Shown piece after piece: positions 1-6,840 of a stretch of 63,348 bases of DNA (positions are counted from its first letter, which is position 1; every line of letters starts with the position of its first letter). The stretch spans positions 1 through 63,348 of IMG/VR virus record IMGVR_UViG_3300035688_000005. One strand, given 5' to 3'. Source of the stretch: a virus. A program made the position numbers and the translations under genes. Under the pieces are notes generated by a model that saw only the letters and a program-made list of their open reading frames with translations, was not told the DNA's origin and searched no databases.

Positions 1-501
1 GTTTCTGGTTCTTCTTATAAACAAGGAAAACAAGTCCTTCTCGAACCAAGTGCTAATCGCTTCAAAGGTCTTAGGATATTTGCCCCAGCTTTTATACGCT
101 AACTTATCTTGAGCATAAGTCGCAAAAGGTATCCAAAGATGCGTTTCTAACTTGTAAGGATTGTGCTGTAACTTTGGTCCGATTAGTTCCCCAAACCACT
201 GCCCGTCTTGTAATTCGCAATATCCTCTCTCGTAAGATTCTAAAATCCCTTCTATGATAAACTTCTTGCCCTTGTTGAAAAAAGGTAATCTTTCTGTCCT
301 GTTCCAGACGCTTGTTATCACTCCATTCTCAATTACTATGCTCACATTCGTCCCGTCTAATTTTTCTAAACATAAAACAGCCGGGTCATTAAAAACCCAC
401 TCGTAACCTTCAGCAATTTGAGGTATCACTACATAATCTCCATTAATAAGTTTCCTTACGAATGGACTTTCTAATTTAGGCATATCATTTATTTTTATCA
501 T
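1..501 (-). CDS. RNA/DNA ligase of the nucleotidyltransferase superfamily, 3' end cut off
   Basis: I translated this by eye: 167 residues open to the window edge, so the C-terminus is missing. It carries the lysine-nucleotidylation signature LEKLDGTNVSIVIENG near residue 45 (motif I, KxDG) and a motif III-like stretch FGELIGPKLQHNPY near residue 105, as in T4 Rnl2-type and related RNA ligases. Such enzymes seal nicks using ATP through a covalent lysyl-AMP intermediate. The ATG shares one base with the stop of the upstream membrane protein gene (TGATG), implying translational coupling. With three tRNA genes in the window, RNA repair is a plausible role, but a DNA ligase cannot be excluded without the missing part. 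Confidence 0.85.
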   Translation of the reverse strand, partial: MIKINDMPKLESPFVRKLINGDYVVIPQIAEGYEWVFNDPAVLCLEKLDGTNVSIVIENGVITSVWNRTERLPFFNKGKKFIIEGILESYERGYCELQDGQWFGELIGPKLQHNPYKLETHLWIPFATYAQDKLAYKSWGKYPKTFEAISTWFEKDLFSLFIRRTRN

Positions 502-680
502 CACATCACAATAATAAACAACAAAATAATAAAGAATGCTATAATAACTCTCAAAGGCAAACTAAAGTATGCTCCTATAACCCAGATAGCCCAAAGTAAG
601 ATAACAAACACCGCAATCACAAACAACACGAGTAATGCTATCACAATTAGTGCTGCTATAGCTTCTAAACAATCGCTCAT
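501..680 (-). CDS. small two-helix membrane protein, paralogue of the 4.1 kb gene
   Basis: 59 residues, almost entirely hydrophobic, with two predicted membrane segments broken by IGAYFSLPLRVIIA. I chose the ATG at 680 because it has a GAGGAGGAT Shine-Dalgarno just upstream and overlaps the preceding stop as ATGA; a longer open frame to 743 is a shadow. The gene at 4092..4265 encodes a clear paralogue sharing YFSLPL and the surrounding spacing. Function is unknown; a holin-like or membrane-modifying role is only a guess. Confidence 0.7.
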   Translation of the reverse strand: MSDCLEAIAALIVIALLVLFVIAVFVILLWAIWVIGAYFSLPLRVIIAFFIILLFIIVM

Positions 681-916
681 TTCAAATCCTCCTCGCTGAT
701 GTTGAAAAACTGAATCAAAATATGAGCTTGAGCAGCAGCACACTGTTCTTCGTGTGAATCGGGTTTGGATTTCTTTGCTTCTTCAAACAACCATTTTATC
801 CATTTGATTGCTTCCTGTCGTAAAAGGTTCTGTATTTTTTCTTCATCTATCGCTGGAATAGTATTATACATACACTCCTCAAAGTCCAAATCCTTCAAAG
901 TTTTCAACTCTGTCAT
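677..916 (-). CDS. hypothetical protein, acidic helical
   Basis: 79 residues, rich in Glu/Lys and predicted largely helical. The ATG at 916 follows a short AAGATTTGAA leader. It is coupled by ATGA overlap to the downstream membrane protein. I recognise no family. Confidence 0.6.
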   Translation of the reverse strand: MTELKTLKDLDFEECMYNTIPAIDEEKIQNLLRQEAIKWIKWLFEEAKKSKPDSHEEQCAAAQAHILIQFFNISEEDLK

Positions 917-928
917 TTCAAATCTTCC

Positions 929-1600
929 TCACGTTTCTATTTCTGGGTTGTATGCTTCTTCTGTTAATCCAAATGTCCAAGCTATTGCCTGTTTACAAGT
1001 TTTCATATCATTAGGAACTTCCAATATAAATTCCCTACTTGTGCTGCAATCTTTGACTTTGATGTATGTCAGTTCGCCAAATTTTAATAATTCCGAATCT
1101 CCGTCCTTGTGTATAGACTCTCCTTTATGAGCTTTCTTTATCTTTTCGAATCCTATCTCTTTTATCATAGTGCTCCGAATTTCTGCATTCCTAACTTCGA
1201 ATACCTTTTTTATGTCCTTGTCTATCAAGACCAAAAAATCTTTTAGATTTCTTAATCCTTCATCTTCCCAATCTTGGTCAAAATTCTTCCATTCTTCTTC
1301 TCTTAAGGGAAATTCTTTCCAAGTTGATGTTTTATAAGTTTTATCTCCATAGTCTTCCTGCGACCAGGAAGACGTGCAACTACAACCGCTATCGAATCCC
1401 CAAATTATATTTCCCTCTTTTGTAACCCCAAATCTTTCTTCATCATAATCGTAACTTGCTTCCACGCTTGGCTTCTGTCGGTCTATGAACCAAACAACTA
1501 CAAATTTCTTTCCATCCGTCTCAACCCAGAACCGTTCTGGTATTTTATCAAGATTCTTCAGTAACTTTTCCATAGCTTCTTTGAACTCAGTCTTTAACAT
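929..1600 (-). CDS. hypothetical protein with DUF6745-like C-terminus
   Basis: 223 residues. The C-terminal part (KDGDSELLKFGELTYIKV, then a segment ending AIAWTFGLTEEAYNPEIE) looks like the C-terminal half of DUF6745-type proteins, where similar text follows long leucine-rich regions in bacteria and phages. The N-terminal 120 residues are acidic with a Cys pair (SGCSCTSS). The start follows GAGAGGTGAAAGATT. The neighbour at 1587..1886 belongs to a family I associate with the same context. Biochemical function unknown. Confidence 0.65.
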   Translation of the reverse strand: MLKTEFKEAMEKLLKNLDKIPERFWVETDGKKFVVVWFIDRQKPSVEASYDYDEERFGVTKEGNIIWGFDSGCSCTSSWSQEDYGDKTYKTSTWKEFPLREEEWKNFDQDWEDEGLRNLKDFLVLIDKDIKKVFEVRNAEIRSTMIKEIGFEKIKKAHKGESIHKDGDSELLKFGELTYIKVKDCSTSREFILEVPNDMKTCKQAIAWTFGLTEEAYNPEIET

Positions 1601-1886
1601 AATCTTTCACCTCTCTTTGTCTTACCACACGATAAAGTCCTTTCGGCAAGATTATTGGCTTATGTTCATTATGCACTATCGCTGTCTCGCCATTTGATTC
1701 AACACAGGCCTCAGAAAATTGTTCAAACCCACCATAAAGTATTCCATTCTTTACCTCGTGCTTGTTCCCAGTCACACTACTACATATTATTATTTTTTCT
1801 TTGTTTTCTTTAAGATAAGCATTTCTACTATTTATTTCAACGAACAATAAGTCTCCCTGCCTAAACATTCTCGCAATTTTTGTCAT
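1587..1886 (-). CDS. conserved small phage-type protein (RQGD...HEEH/QRE family)
   Basis: 99 residues with the pattern FRQGDLLFVEI, then SSVTGNKHEV, then VHNEHKPIILPKGLYRVVRQ. These blocks recur in small phage proteins often found near DUF6745-like genes, as here. Predicted all-beta. The gene overlaps its downstream neighbour by 14 nt and the upstream gene by 4 nt. The role is unknown. Confidence 0.7.
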   Translation of the reverse strand: MTKIARMFRQGDLLFVEINSRNAYLKENKEKIIICSSVTGNKHEVKNGILYGGFEQFSEACVESNGETAIVHNEHKPIILPKGLYRVVRQREVKDYVKD

Positions 1887-2212
1887 ACCATCACGTCCAC
1901 TTTAACTACGCAACCATCTTTCATAATCGTATACCATCCTTCTTTGTATCTCAGTTCTTCTGGGTTTCCTATTTGACTCAACCACCAATCCTGCTGTTTC
2001 TTTGACAATTCATTCCATTTCTTACAACCTTCTTTCCTAAACCATCTTTCGTTTATATTAGTTGTCTTTTTCATTTCTTTCATCCTCGCACAAATAAGCG
2101 GCGCAAAAAATAAGTTGACAAAAAATGCTTTGATTCTGTTTTTTAAGTTTCTTTTGACCATTATCAAAATAGGTATTTCTTGCTCTTTCACTGCATTCCA
2201 ACTTTTTGCCAT
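1883..2212 (-). CDS. hypothetical protein, basic N-terminal half
   Basis: 109 residues. The N-terminal half is basic with a hydrophobic stretch (AFFVNLFFAPLI) that might be a membrane or packing helix. The C-terminal half is WxKxxxWNELSKKQQDWW-like, rich in Trp and Lys. The start has a GGAGGAGAATAA ribosome site. It lies directly downstream of tRNA-Met. No family recognised. Confidence 0.55.
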   Translation of the reverse strand: MAKSWNAVKEQEIPILIMVKRNLKNRIKAFFVNLFFAPLICARMKEMKKTTNINERWFRKEGCKKWNELSKKQQDWWLSQIGNPEELRYKEGWYTIMKDGCVVKVDVMV

Positions 2213-2233
2213 TTATTCTCCTCCATTTTCATA

Positions 2234-2308
2234 TAACGGAGAGCGGATTTGAACCGCAAACCTCAAGGTTATGAGCCTTGCGAGCTACCCCGATTACTCC
2301 ACTCCGCT
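2234..2308 (-). tRNA. tRNA-Met (CAU), initiator-like acceptor
   Basis: Full cloverleaf: acceptor AGCGGAG/CTCCGTT, D-stem GAGT/GCTC, anticodon stem CAAGG/CCTTG with loop CTCATAA (anticodon CAU), and T-loop TTCAAAT. Discriminator A73, no encoded CCA. Base pair 1-72 is A-U, which is a known hallmark of archaeal and eukaryotic initiator tRNA, and the acceptor resembles archaeal initiator AGCGGGG. The anticodon stem has only two of the three G-C pairs usual for initiators. The outermost T-stem pair (49-65) is T-T. An elongator or tRNA-Ile2 cannot be excluded. Confidence 0.93.
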
Positions 2309-2334
2309 ACTTTTGTTTTAATTCTTTTCTTCTT

Positions 2335-2616
2335 TCATTCAATAACTTTTGGCTTTAAGATAGACCCTATCCTTTCTCCGAGATTTATTTGAACCGTAAC
2401 TAGATTTTCCTTCCATTTGACATCGGGAAACGTTTCTTTTAATTTGTTTACTTCTTCTGGTCTTACTACAAATATGCCTTTTATCTCGTAGGTTAATTCC
2501 TCTCCTGTTCTTGAATTCACGAATACTATCTCTTCCAATTGCCTGAATTCTTCTTTCTTTTCTCCGTCTAATATTTCCTTGAAATAATGCGGAAAGATTT
2601 TCGCTATCAGTCTCAT
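2335..2616 (-). CDS. ASCH/DUF3850-like domain protein
   Basis: 93 residues. The N-terminal motif AKIFPHYFKEILDGEKKEEF followed by R matches the ASCH/DUF3850 pattern (P..F..IL.G.K..E.R) found in small RNA-binding or RNA-modifying proteins of phages and prokaryotes. The start follows AGGGGGTGAAGT. A second open frame in the same stretch (2339..2623) is a shadow. RNA binding is inferred from the family only. Confidence 0.65.
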   Translation of the reverse strand: MRLIAKIFPHYFKEILDGEKKEEFRQLEEIVFVNSRTGEELTYEIKGIFVVRPEEVNKLKETFPDVKWKENLVTVQINLGERIGSILKPKVIE

Positions 2617-2627
2617 ACTTCACCCCC

Positions 2628-2774
2628 TTATTCTATTCTTAAGTTTCCGCCACACTTTGGACATTTGCTCTCGAGCATCCCTTCCAAATCCGCAATAGCT
2701 TCGGCTTCAGTTTTGTCTTCTGGTCTGATAGGACTCGGAAGCTCTCCGCAATTCTCACAAATTAGTTTTGCCAT
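2628..2774 (-). CDS. zinc-ribbon mini-protein
   Basis: 48 residues, found by eye. Two CxxC knuckles (CENCG near residue 6 and CPKCGG near residue 38) should bind one zinc. The ATG follows a strong AAGGAGGATTTGA site and lies inside the 3' end of the upstream gene (20-nt overlap). One of many virus-encoded zinc ribbons here; partner unknown. Confidence 0.7.
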   Translation of the reverse strand: MAKLICENCGELPSPIRPEDKTEAEAIADLEGMLESKCPKCGGNLRIE

Positions 2775-3012
2775 TCAAATCCTCCTTTTTCACTTCAACT
2801 GGTGCTTGTTCTTTCTTTTCTCTCTCGGCATATCCGATTAGGTCTCCTAAAATCTGGATTCTTCCGAACAGTTCTTCCCTGTCGTTTATCTGAAGCACTG
2901 GAAAGCCAAATAATTGAGCCTGAAATGGCACTTTCATAGTCACTATCAATTCCGAATAGCTCCTAATCAGAGCTTCTATTAGTTTCTTTCCTTCCTCTGT
3001 TAATATTGGCAT
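2755..3012 (-). CDS. hypothetical protein
   Basis: 85 residues beginning MPILTEEGKKLIEALIRSYS, mainly helical, with a central FPVLQINDREELFGRIQILG segment. Start directly abuts the previous stop. No family recognised. Confidence 0.6.
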   Translation of the reverse strand: MPILTEEGKKLIEALIRSYSELIVTMKVPFQAQLFGFPVLQINDREELFGRIQILGDLIGYAEREKKEQAPVEVKKEDLNGKTNL

Positions 3013-3342
3013 CTACTTCACCTCCTTCTTTTTCAATAATTTCAAACAGTCATAGATACCAAGAATGTAAATTGCGATTGATTCGTTGACATTATAGAGA
3101 AGTTTATCCAAATTTTTATATCTTCTCATATCAACATCGCCATCGGATATTATATGTTTTTTACATTCTTCGTCACATCTTTTCTCAGCTTCTTCTTCTG
3201 AAATTTTACCTTTATTCTTTAAATCTGTAAGCTTTCTATCAAATGAATAATATTTATCACACCACAAATCGTTATCTATGATTTTTAAAGTTCCTCCGCA
3301 TTTACAAGTCAATATTTTTTTAATTTCTTTTGGCAGTTTCAC
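3013..3342 (-). CDS. hypothetical Cys-rich protein, GTG start
   Basis: 109 residues. An N-terminal CKCGG and downstream Cys residues (LWCDKYY, RCDEECKK) suggest a metal site. The C-terminus is helical. The start is GTG with GGAGGTGAGTAA upstream. No family recognised. Confidence 0.6.
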   Translation of the reverse strand: MKLPKEIKKILTCKCGGTLKIIDNDLWCDKYYSFDRKLTDLKNKGKISEEEAEKRCDEECKKHIISDGDVDMRRYKNLDKLLYNVNESIAIYILGIYDCLKLLKKKEVK

Positions 3343-3370
3343 TTACTCACCTCCATTTTCAAATACTCTC

Positions 3371-3784
3371 TTACAGCATTCCGTATTTTTCTGCATCTTC
3401 TTCGGCATCATACCTAGCTTGCTGAATACGTGCGTGAAAAGTTTCAAAACTGAAAGGATATTTTAGCTCTTTCCATATTCCTCTCCACGTTTTTTCTGGA
3501 TTTTTGGATTTCATATCTATAGCCTTTTGTATCATCTTCTTCCTTTTTACTGACCAATCTTCAGTATACGCATATAACCTCCACCACTTTCTGTCTCTTT
3601 TACTGACTTGTGTCTTTTTTAAATAATTTTCCATAGCTCTTTGCCAAGTTTTTTTTATCTGCTCTTTTGTTTTTTTCTTCTTTTTTCTAATAAGTAGTTC
3701 TTCTTTTTTCAGTAAATATAATTTTCTATCTAATACTTTAATCATTTTTTTGCATTTACTACTTGGCATAAATCCAAACTTCAT
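3371..3784 (-). CDS. hypothetical strongly basic protein
   Basis: 137 residues, extremely Lys-rich (LIRKKKKKTKEQIKKTW), with several Trp residues in SKRDRKWWRLYAY. It could bind nucleic acid, judged only from charge. ATG with GAGGAGGGAAA upstream. Its start overlaps the stop of the upstream gene by 4 nt. Confidence 0.6.
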   Translation of the reverse strand: MKFGFMPSSKCKKMIKVLDRKLYLLKKEELLIRKKKKKTKEQIKKTWQRAMENYLKKTQVSKRDRKWWRLYAYTEDWSVKRKKMIQKAIDMKSKNPEKTWRGIWKELKYPFSFETFHARIQQARYDAEEDAEKYGML

Positions 3785-4095
3785 TTTCCCTCCTCCTTTT
3801 TTCTCTTAAAATACAACTCATAACAATCGTGCGAGCAACAAGCCAACCAAGTAGTCCCTGCTATTGCTCTTACCAACATCATCGTCTTACAAATCGGACA
3901 AGGTTTTTTATACTCAATTAAAGGACACGCTTCCCAAGATTTTATCTTCTCGTTGAATACCATAATTACGGGATATTCTTTAAACATATCTGGTCTTGTT
4001 GCTGGGGCTACCAAACTCACGGTTATTTTCTTATCTTTCTCTATCTTCCACTCTTTGCACGGAATACAATTTACTTCTACTGTTTTTTCTTTCAT
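3781..4095 (-). CDS. hypothetical protein with C-terminal zinc knuckles
   Basis: 104 residues. An N-terminal beta-rich part (VEVNCIPCKEW, ITVSLVAPATRPDMFKEY) is followed by CPICKTMM and CCSHDCYELYF, likely a TRASH/MYM-like or ribbon-type zinc site. ATGA overlaps on both sides place it in a tightly coupled operon. Function unknown. Confidence 0.65.
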   Translation of the reverse strand: MKEKTVEVNCIPCKEWKIEKDKKITVSLVAPATRPDMFKEYPVIMVFNEKIKSWEACPLIEYKKPCPICKTMMLVRAIAGTTWLACCSHDCYELYFKRKKEEGK

Positions 4096-4265
4096 TTCAA
4101 CACCACTATAATAAAAATTGCTATTATGACTGCTAAAGGCAGACTAAAGTATACTCCGATAGTCCAAACAGCCCACCATAAGAGAACAAATATTCCGATT
4201 ACAAAAAGTATGATTAACAATATTAAAAAAATTGCTCCTATAAATTCTAACAAACTGCAACTCAT
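4092..4265 (-). CDS. small two-helix membrane protein, paralogue of the 0.5 kb gene
   Basis: 57 residues, two hydrophobic helices around IGVYFSLPLAVIIAIF. The ATG at 4265 aligns with the start of the paralogue at 501..680; the longer open frame upstream (MVRKDSR...) lies inside the DUF5131 gene and is rejected. Both copies occupy the same position type, coupled between soluble accessory genes. Confidence 0.7.
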   Translation of the reverse strand: MSCSLLEFIGAIFLILLIILFVIGIFVLLWWAVWTIGVYFSLPLAVIIAIFIIVVLK

Positions 4266-4267
4266 TT

Positions 4268-4927
4268 TCAGTTCACCTTCGGAAATTCTTGAATCTTTTC
4301 TGACCATTTTAAATTATTTTTTAAAAATAGAGGTATCCCTCTTGCCCTTGCCTCTCTTATTATATACTCAACCCATTCTTTTTCAAGCTTAACTTTTTTG
4401 CTTCCTGTCAATTTTCCTATGATTATCCAACTGATTTTATCCAAATATCCATCGTTTACGAACCATACTGGACCTAACAAAGGTTCAAAGCTCAAGAATT
4501 TTAATCCACTATAATTATTCACAAGAGAATACATCTTATCCAGCTCATTCTCATTCGTAATAGTTGCTCCAATCCAAACATTCTTTGGCAGTTGTAGATT
4601 TTTATTTTTTGGGATATAAACTGGGTCTTTTGTCAGCAGTTGAAAAGTGAGATGTGAATATTCGGGCTTCTTTATCTCATTCAAAACAGCGTCTCTCCAC
4701 TCTGATTTTGTCCATTTTGCGAATATGTCAGCCACTGAGCAAACAAAGACTTTCGCTGGCTTTTTCAATTTTTTTAATTCTGATAGTCTTTCTGGGTGAA
4801 ATTGTGGCTCAAAACTCCTATGAAATCTTGTAAACAATTTCTTCGCATAACAATACCAGCAATTATGCAAACAGCCAGTTATGGGATTCCAAGAATAATT
4901 TGTCCATTCAATATTTGTTTTATTCAT
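4268..4927 (-). CDS. DUF5131 (phage Gp37/Gp68-like) radical-SAM-like protein
   Basis: 219 residues. The N-terminus IEWTNYSWNPITGCLHNC followed by WYCYA is the DUF5131 signature and contains a CxxxCxxC cluster typical of radical SAM enzymes. Further family landmarks are VFVCSVADIF, LLTKDP and FLSFEPLLG. The family is common in phages; its substrate is not established to my knowledge. Length is slightly short for the family. Coupled by overlap to the KOW-like gene upstream. Confidence 0.88.
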   Translation of the reverse strand: MNKTNIEWTNYSWNPITGCLHNCWYCYAKKLFTRFHRSFEPQFHPERLSELKKLKKPAKVFVCSVADIFAKWTKSEWRDAVLNEIKKPEYSHLTFQLLTKDPVYIPKNKNLQLPKNVWIGATITNENELDKMYSLVNNYSGLKFLSFEPLLGPVWFVNDGYLDKISWIIIGKLTGSKKVKLEKEWVEYIIREARARGIPLFLKNNLKWSEKIQEFPKVN

Positions 4928-5106
4928 CTTTTCACTTTCCTCAAATAGTCTTTATGGAATGTAGCTAGTCCTTTTCCTGTATCTATGATTACTGTGTCTT
5001 GTCCTTCTATTTCTTCGTGTCCAAATCCCACTACTTTTCCTTTTAGTCCTTTGTATGATTTAAGTTTTTTATTTACTTCAACTGGATTTCCTATTTTGAA
5101 TTTCAT
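4924..5106 (-). CDS. small SH3/KOW-like protein
   Basis: 60 residues: KIGNPVEVNKKLKSYKGLKG then KVVGFGHEE, ending in a basic tail. The pattern fits a small SH3-like barrel of the KOW type, often RNA- or protein-binding. The same kind of module recurs in the larger head proteins at 33625..36384, 39712..40512 and 41298..43277. Confidence 0.6.
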   Translation of the reverse strand: MKFKIGNPVEVNKKLKSYKGLKGKVVGFGHEEIEGQDTVIIDTGKGLATFHKDYLRKVKR

Positions 5107-5117
5107 TTTTACTCCTC

Positions 5118-5357
5118 CTAATCATCTCCACAAACGCAACAAGCTCCGCAGTAATTAAACCTTCTCATCGCCCTGCATTTTTTACAATACTTAAATCCCA
5201 TTATCTTTTCAAAGTCTTTTTTATTTCCTATGAATTGCTTGTCTTCTATCTCTCTGATTAATTCTAATGCGTGAAGTAGGCTATGTGGCGTGTTCGCTGA
5301 TATAAGTCCTTCTATCATTCCCAACTGACACCCAGAAATCCAATAACGACCACCCAT
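5118..5357 (-). CDS. hypothetical protein with C-terminal zinc ribbon
   Basis: 79 residues. The C-terminus has CKKCRAMRRFNYCGACCVCG, which should form a zinc ribbon. The N-terminal helical part is unassigned. It directly follows the homing endonuclease gene on its 5' side (2-nt gap). Confidence 0.6.
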   Translation of the reverse strand: MGGRYWISGCQLGMIEGLISANTPHSLLHALELIREIEDKQFIGNKKDFEKIMGFKYCKKCRAMRRFNYCGACCVCGDD

Positions 5358-5358
5358 A

Positions 5359-6081
5359 TTAAATCATCTCTCCAATATAAATATCGTTAATTACGTCTAT
5401 TATAATTTCGTCTGAATCTTCTTCCCATACAACAATACATCTCCAACCATATTTTGCGTAGTGCTCTATTTGTCTTCTTTCGTATTCCTCTGGAGAACAT
5501 TTGCTCCAGATTGGACACATAATCTTTGGTCTGATTTCTATACAAATTTTCTTGTCATAATGAATAAAATCAGGATTCTTGAAACCAATAATAATTTGAC
5601 CATCGCCAACATATCTGTAAGGCAGATTAGCTGTATGAATTAAATCAATCATTCTTTTTTCTAAAGACGTTGGTCTTTTAAACAAACCTTTTAACCTCTT
5701 CTCCAACATCGTATTATTTAATATTTTTGCTCTATTTTCAGGTTTTCTCCACCATTCAATATGCTTCAGCCGATTTATCTCTTTAGTCTTTTCTGTATGT
5801 CTTTTCCCATAAAAAGGATTTAATTTGCCAGGCAATCCTTTCTTCTTATTAATTTCTTGGGGATATTTTCTTCCTTTATTTGCTAAACTAATTTTTCCTT
5901 TAGCCGTTTCTGATACTCTCATCCCTAAGTGTGCTTTACTAATCTTAGTTTTATGGTTTTCTGTTAATTTTTTATTTCTATTCCCAAAATTAAGATTATT
6001 TACGGCAGAATTTTTTATATTCTTACCGTATTTCCTAATCCGTTCATCTGTTTCTTTAGTCAATCCTTTATTCCATACCAT
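5359..6081 (-). CDS. homing endonuclease A, Vsr-like (EDxHD) with NUMOD3 repeats
   Basis: 240 residues from the ATG at 6081, chosen because it follows the sequence AACCGAAAGGTAGTTAAA shared with other endonuclease leaders here; a GTG at 6117 is an alternative. N-terminal NUMOD3-like repeats (WNKGLTKETDERI, HLGMRVSETAKGKIS, YGKRHTEKTKEI) precede a nuclease domain with LEKRMIDLIHTANLPYRYVG, NPDFIHYDKKICIEIRP and a Trp/Val-rich end. This is the Vsr-like fold used by EDxHD homing endonucleases. It sits between two unrelated genes as a free-standing element. Confidence 0.85.
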   Translation of the reverse strand: MVWNKGLTKETDERIRKYGKNIKNSAVNNLNFGNRNKKLTENHKTKISKAHLGMRVSETAKGKISLANKGRKYPQEINKKKGLPGKLNPFYGKRHTEKTKEINRLKHIEWWRKPENRAKILNNTMLEKRLKGLFKRPTSLEKRMIDLIHTANLPYRYVGDGQIIIGFKNPDFIHYDKKICIEIRPKIMCPIWSKCSPEEYERRQIEHYAKYGWRCIVVWEEDSDEIIIDVINDIYIGEMI

Positions 6082-6117
6082 TTTAACTACCTTTCGGTTA
6101 TCCTCCGATGTTCTCAC

Positions 6118-6234
6118 CTTAAATCTGGCGGCGACCTTGCCATATCTCTCAGAGTAGTGATTCTCTTACCAGATTCTGACAACCCCTATATCCTTGCGGA
6201 TATAGTCATCGTGGGATTTTTGGTCGCTCTCGCC
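6118..6234 (-). ncRNA. candidate structured RNA between gene and homing endonuclease A
   Basis: On the minus strand an outer stem GGCG(AGA)GCGACC pairs with GGTCGCCGCC, closing about 110 nt directly after a stop codon. Inside, CTATATCC-GCAA-GGATATAG is a perfect 8-bp hairpin with a GNRA loop, and AGAG/CTCT forms another. AATCT near the middle can pair with AGATT just after the outer stem, suggesting a pseudoknot. It resembles no class I can name; group I intron core motifs were not found. Folding is by eye. Confidence 0.5.
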
Positions 6235-6570
6235 TTATTCTCTTCCTGTTTTTTCTTTTATTAGTCTGTTTGCCTCTTGCTTTGTTACATTTGGCGGATA
6301 CATTATGCCTAGCTTTTGCATAAATTTTATCTGCTTGTCGGTAGCTGCATTTTGAGTCGTTGGTCCTTTCGGTAATGCACTTGTTTCTCCGTTTCCTTTC
6401 ATATCTGCAACTCTCCTATCTTTGTCCGCACTGATGCTCTCTGTTCTTTTGTCTTTTGCTACTTCTGAAATTAAACCTAAAGCTATAGTCTCTCTGTTCT
6501 GAAGATTTCTTTCGGCGAGTTTTTTCATCAATTGCTCGAAAGTATCAATATACCAATTTATGTCCGTAAT
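6235..6570 (-). CDS. protein with C-terminal ssDNA-annealing-protein-like tail; probable ATT start
   Basis: 111 residues if translation begins at ATT 6570, placed four bases after a perfect GGAGG (AAAGGAGGTGAT-ATT); TTG at 6531 has no site. The C-terminal block ATDKQIKFMQKLGIMYPPNV resembles the short tail domain found at the ends of phage ERF/RecT-type and other ssDNA-binding proteins. The rest is polar and low-complexity. The recombination link is inference only. Confidence 0.6.
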   Translation of the reverse strand: MTDINWYIDTFEQLMKKLAERNLQNRETIALGLISEVAKDKRTESISADKDRRVADMKGNGETSALPKGPTTQNAATDKQIKFMQKLGIMYPPNVTKQEANRLIKEKTGRE

Positions 6571-6571
6571 A

Positions 6572-6736
6572 TCACCTCCTTTTATGAAACAGTTTCCCCA
6601 ATATGTTTCCGCAACCGATACACTCTATTATCTGTATGCACTCTGTTTTTTCGCACAGGTAGGCGAACGTGTCTTTTATCTCCACCCACTTGTTGCAGTT
6701 GCCGCACCAAAACTCTACCTTGTCTATCCCTCTCAA
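6572..6736 (-). CDS. zinc-ribbon mini-protein, TTG start
   Basis: 54 residues from a TTG preceded by TAGGTGGTAAA. Cys pairs FWCGNCNKW and ECIGCGNIL form a ribbon. The GGAGG needed for the next gene lies within its last codons (AAAAGGAGGTGA), tying the two together. No family beyond zinc ribbon. Confidence 0.6.
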   Translation of the reverse strand: MRGIDKVEFWCGNCNKWVEIKDTFAYLCEKTECIQIIECIGCGNILGKLFHKRR

Positions 6737-6744
6737 TTTACCAC

Positions 6745-6840
6745 CTACAATTCATTCCAAATTTCATCAAGGTAGCAATCAATTGTATACTTTGCGAGTG
6801 CCTTGTGTAAAGCCAATTTAGTTACCTTTTTTACTTCCAT
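6745..6840 (-). CDS. 31-residue hypothetical peptide
   Basis: Reads MEVKKVTKLALHKALAKYTI onward to a TAG at 6745. Its ATG overlaps the stop of the protease gene (TAATG). Short but coupled; helical. Could be non-functional. Confidence 0.4.
   Translation of the reverse strand: MEVKKVTKLALHKALAKYTIDCYLDEIWNEL

Noticed and set aside
2339-2623. Alternative frame over the ASCH-like gene
   Set aside because: The 2335..2616 frame has the conserved motif and ribosome site; the other is Arg/Lys-rich noise.
5359-6234. Group I intron carrying endonuclease A
   Set aside because: I could not find P3/P7 core sequences or a split host gene at this place; the structured RNA alone is insufficient.
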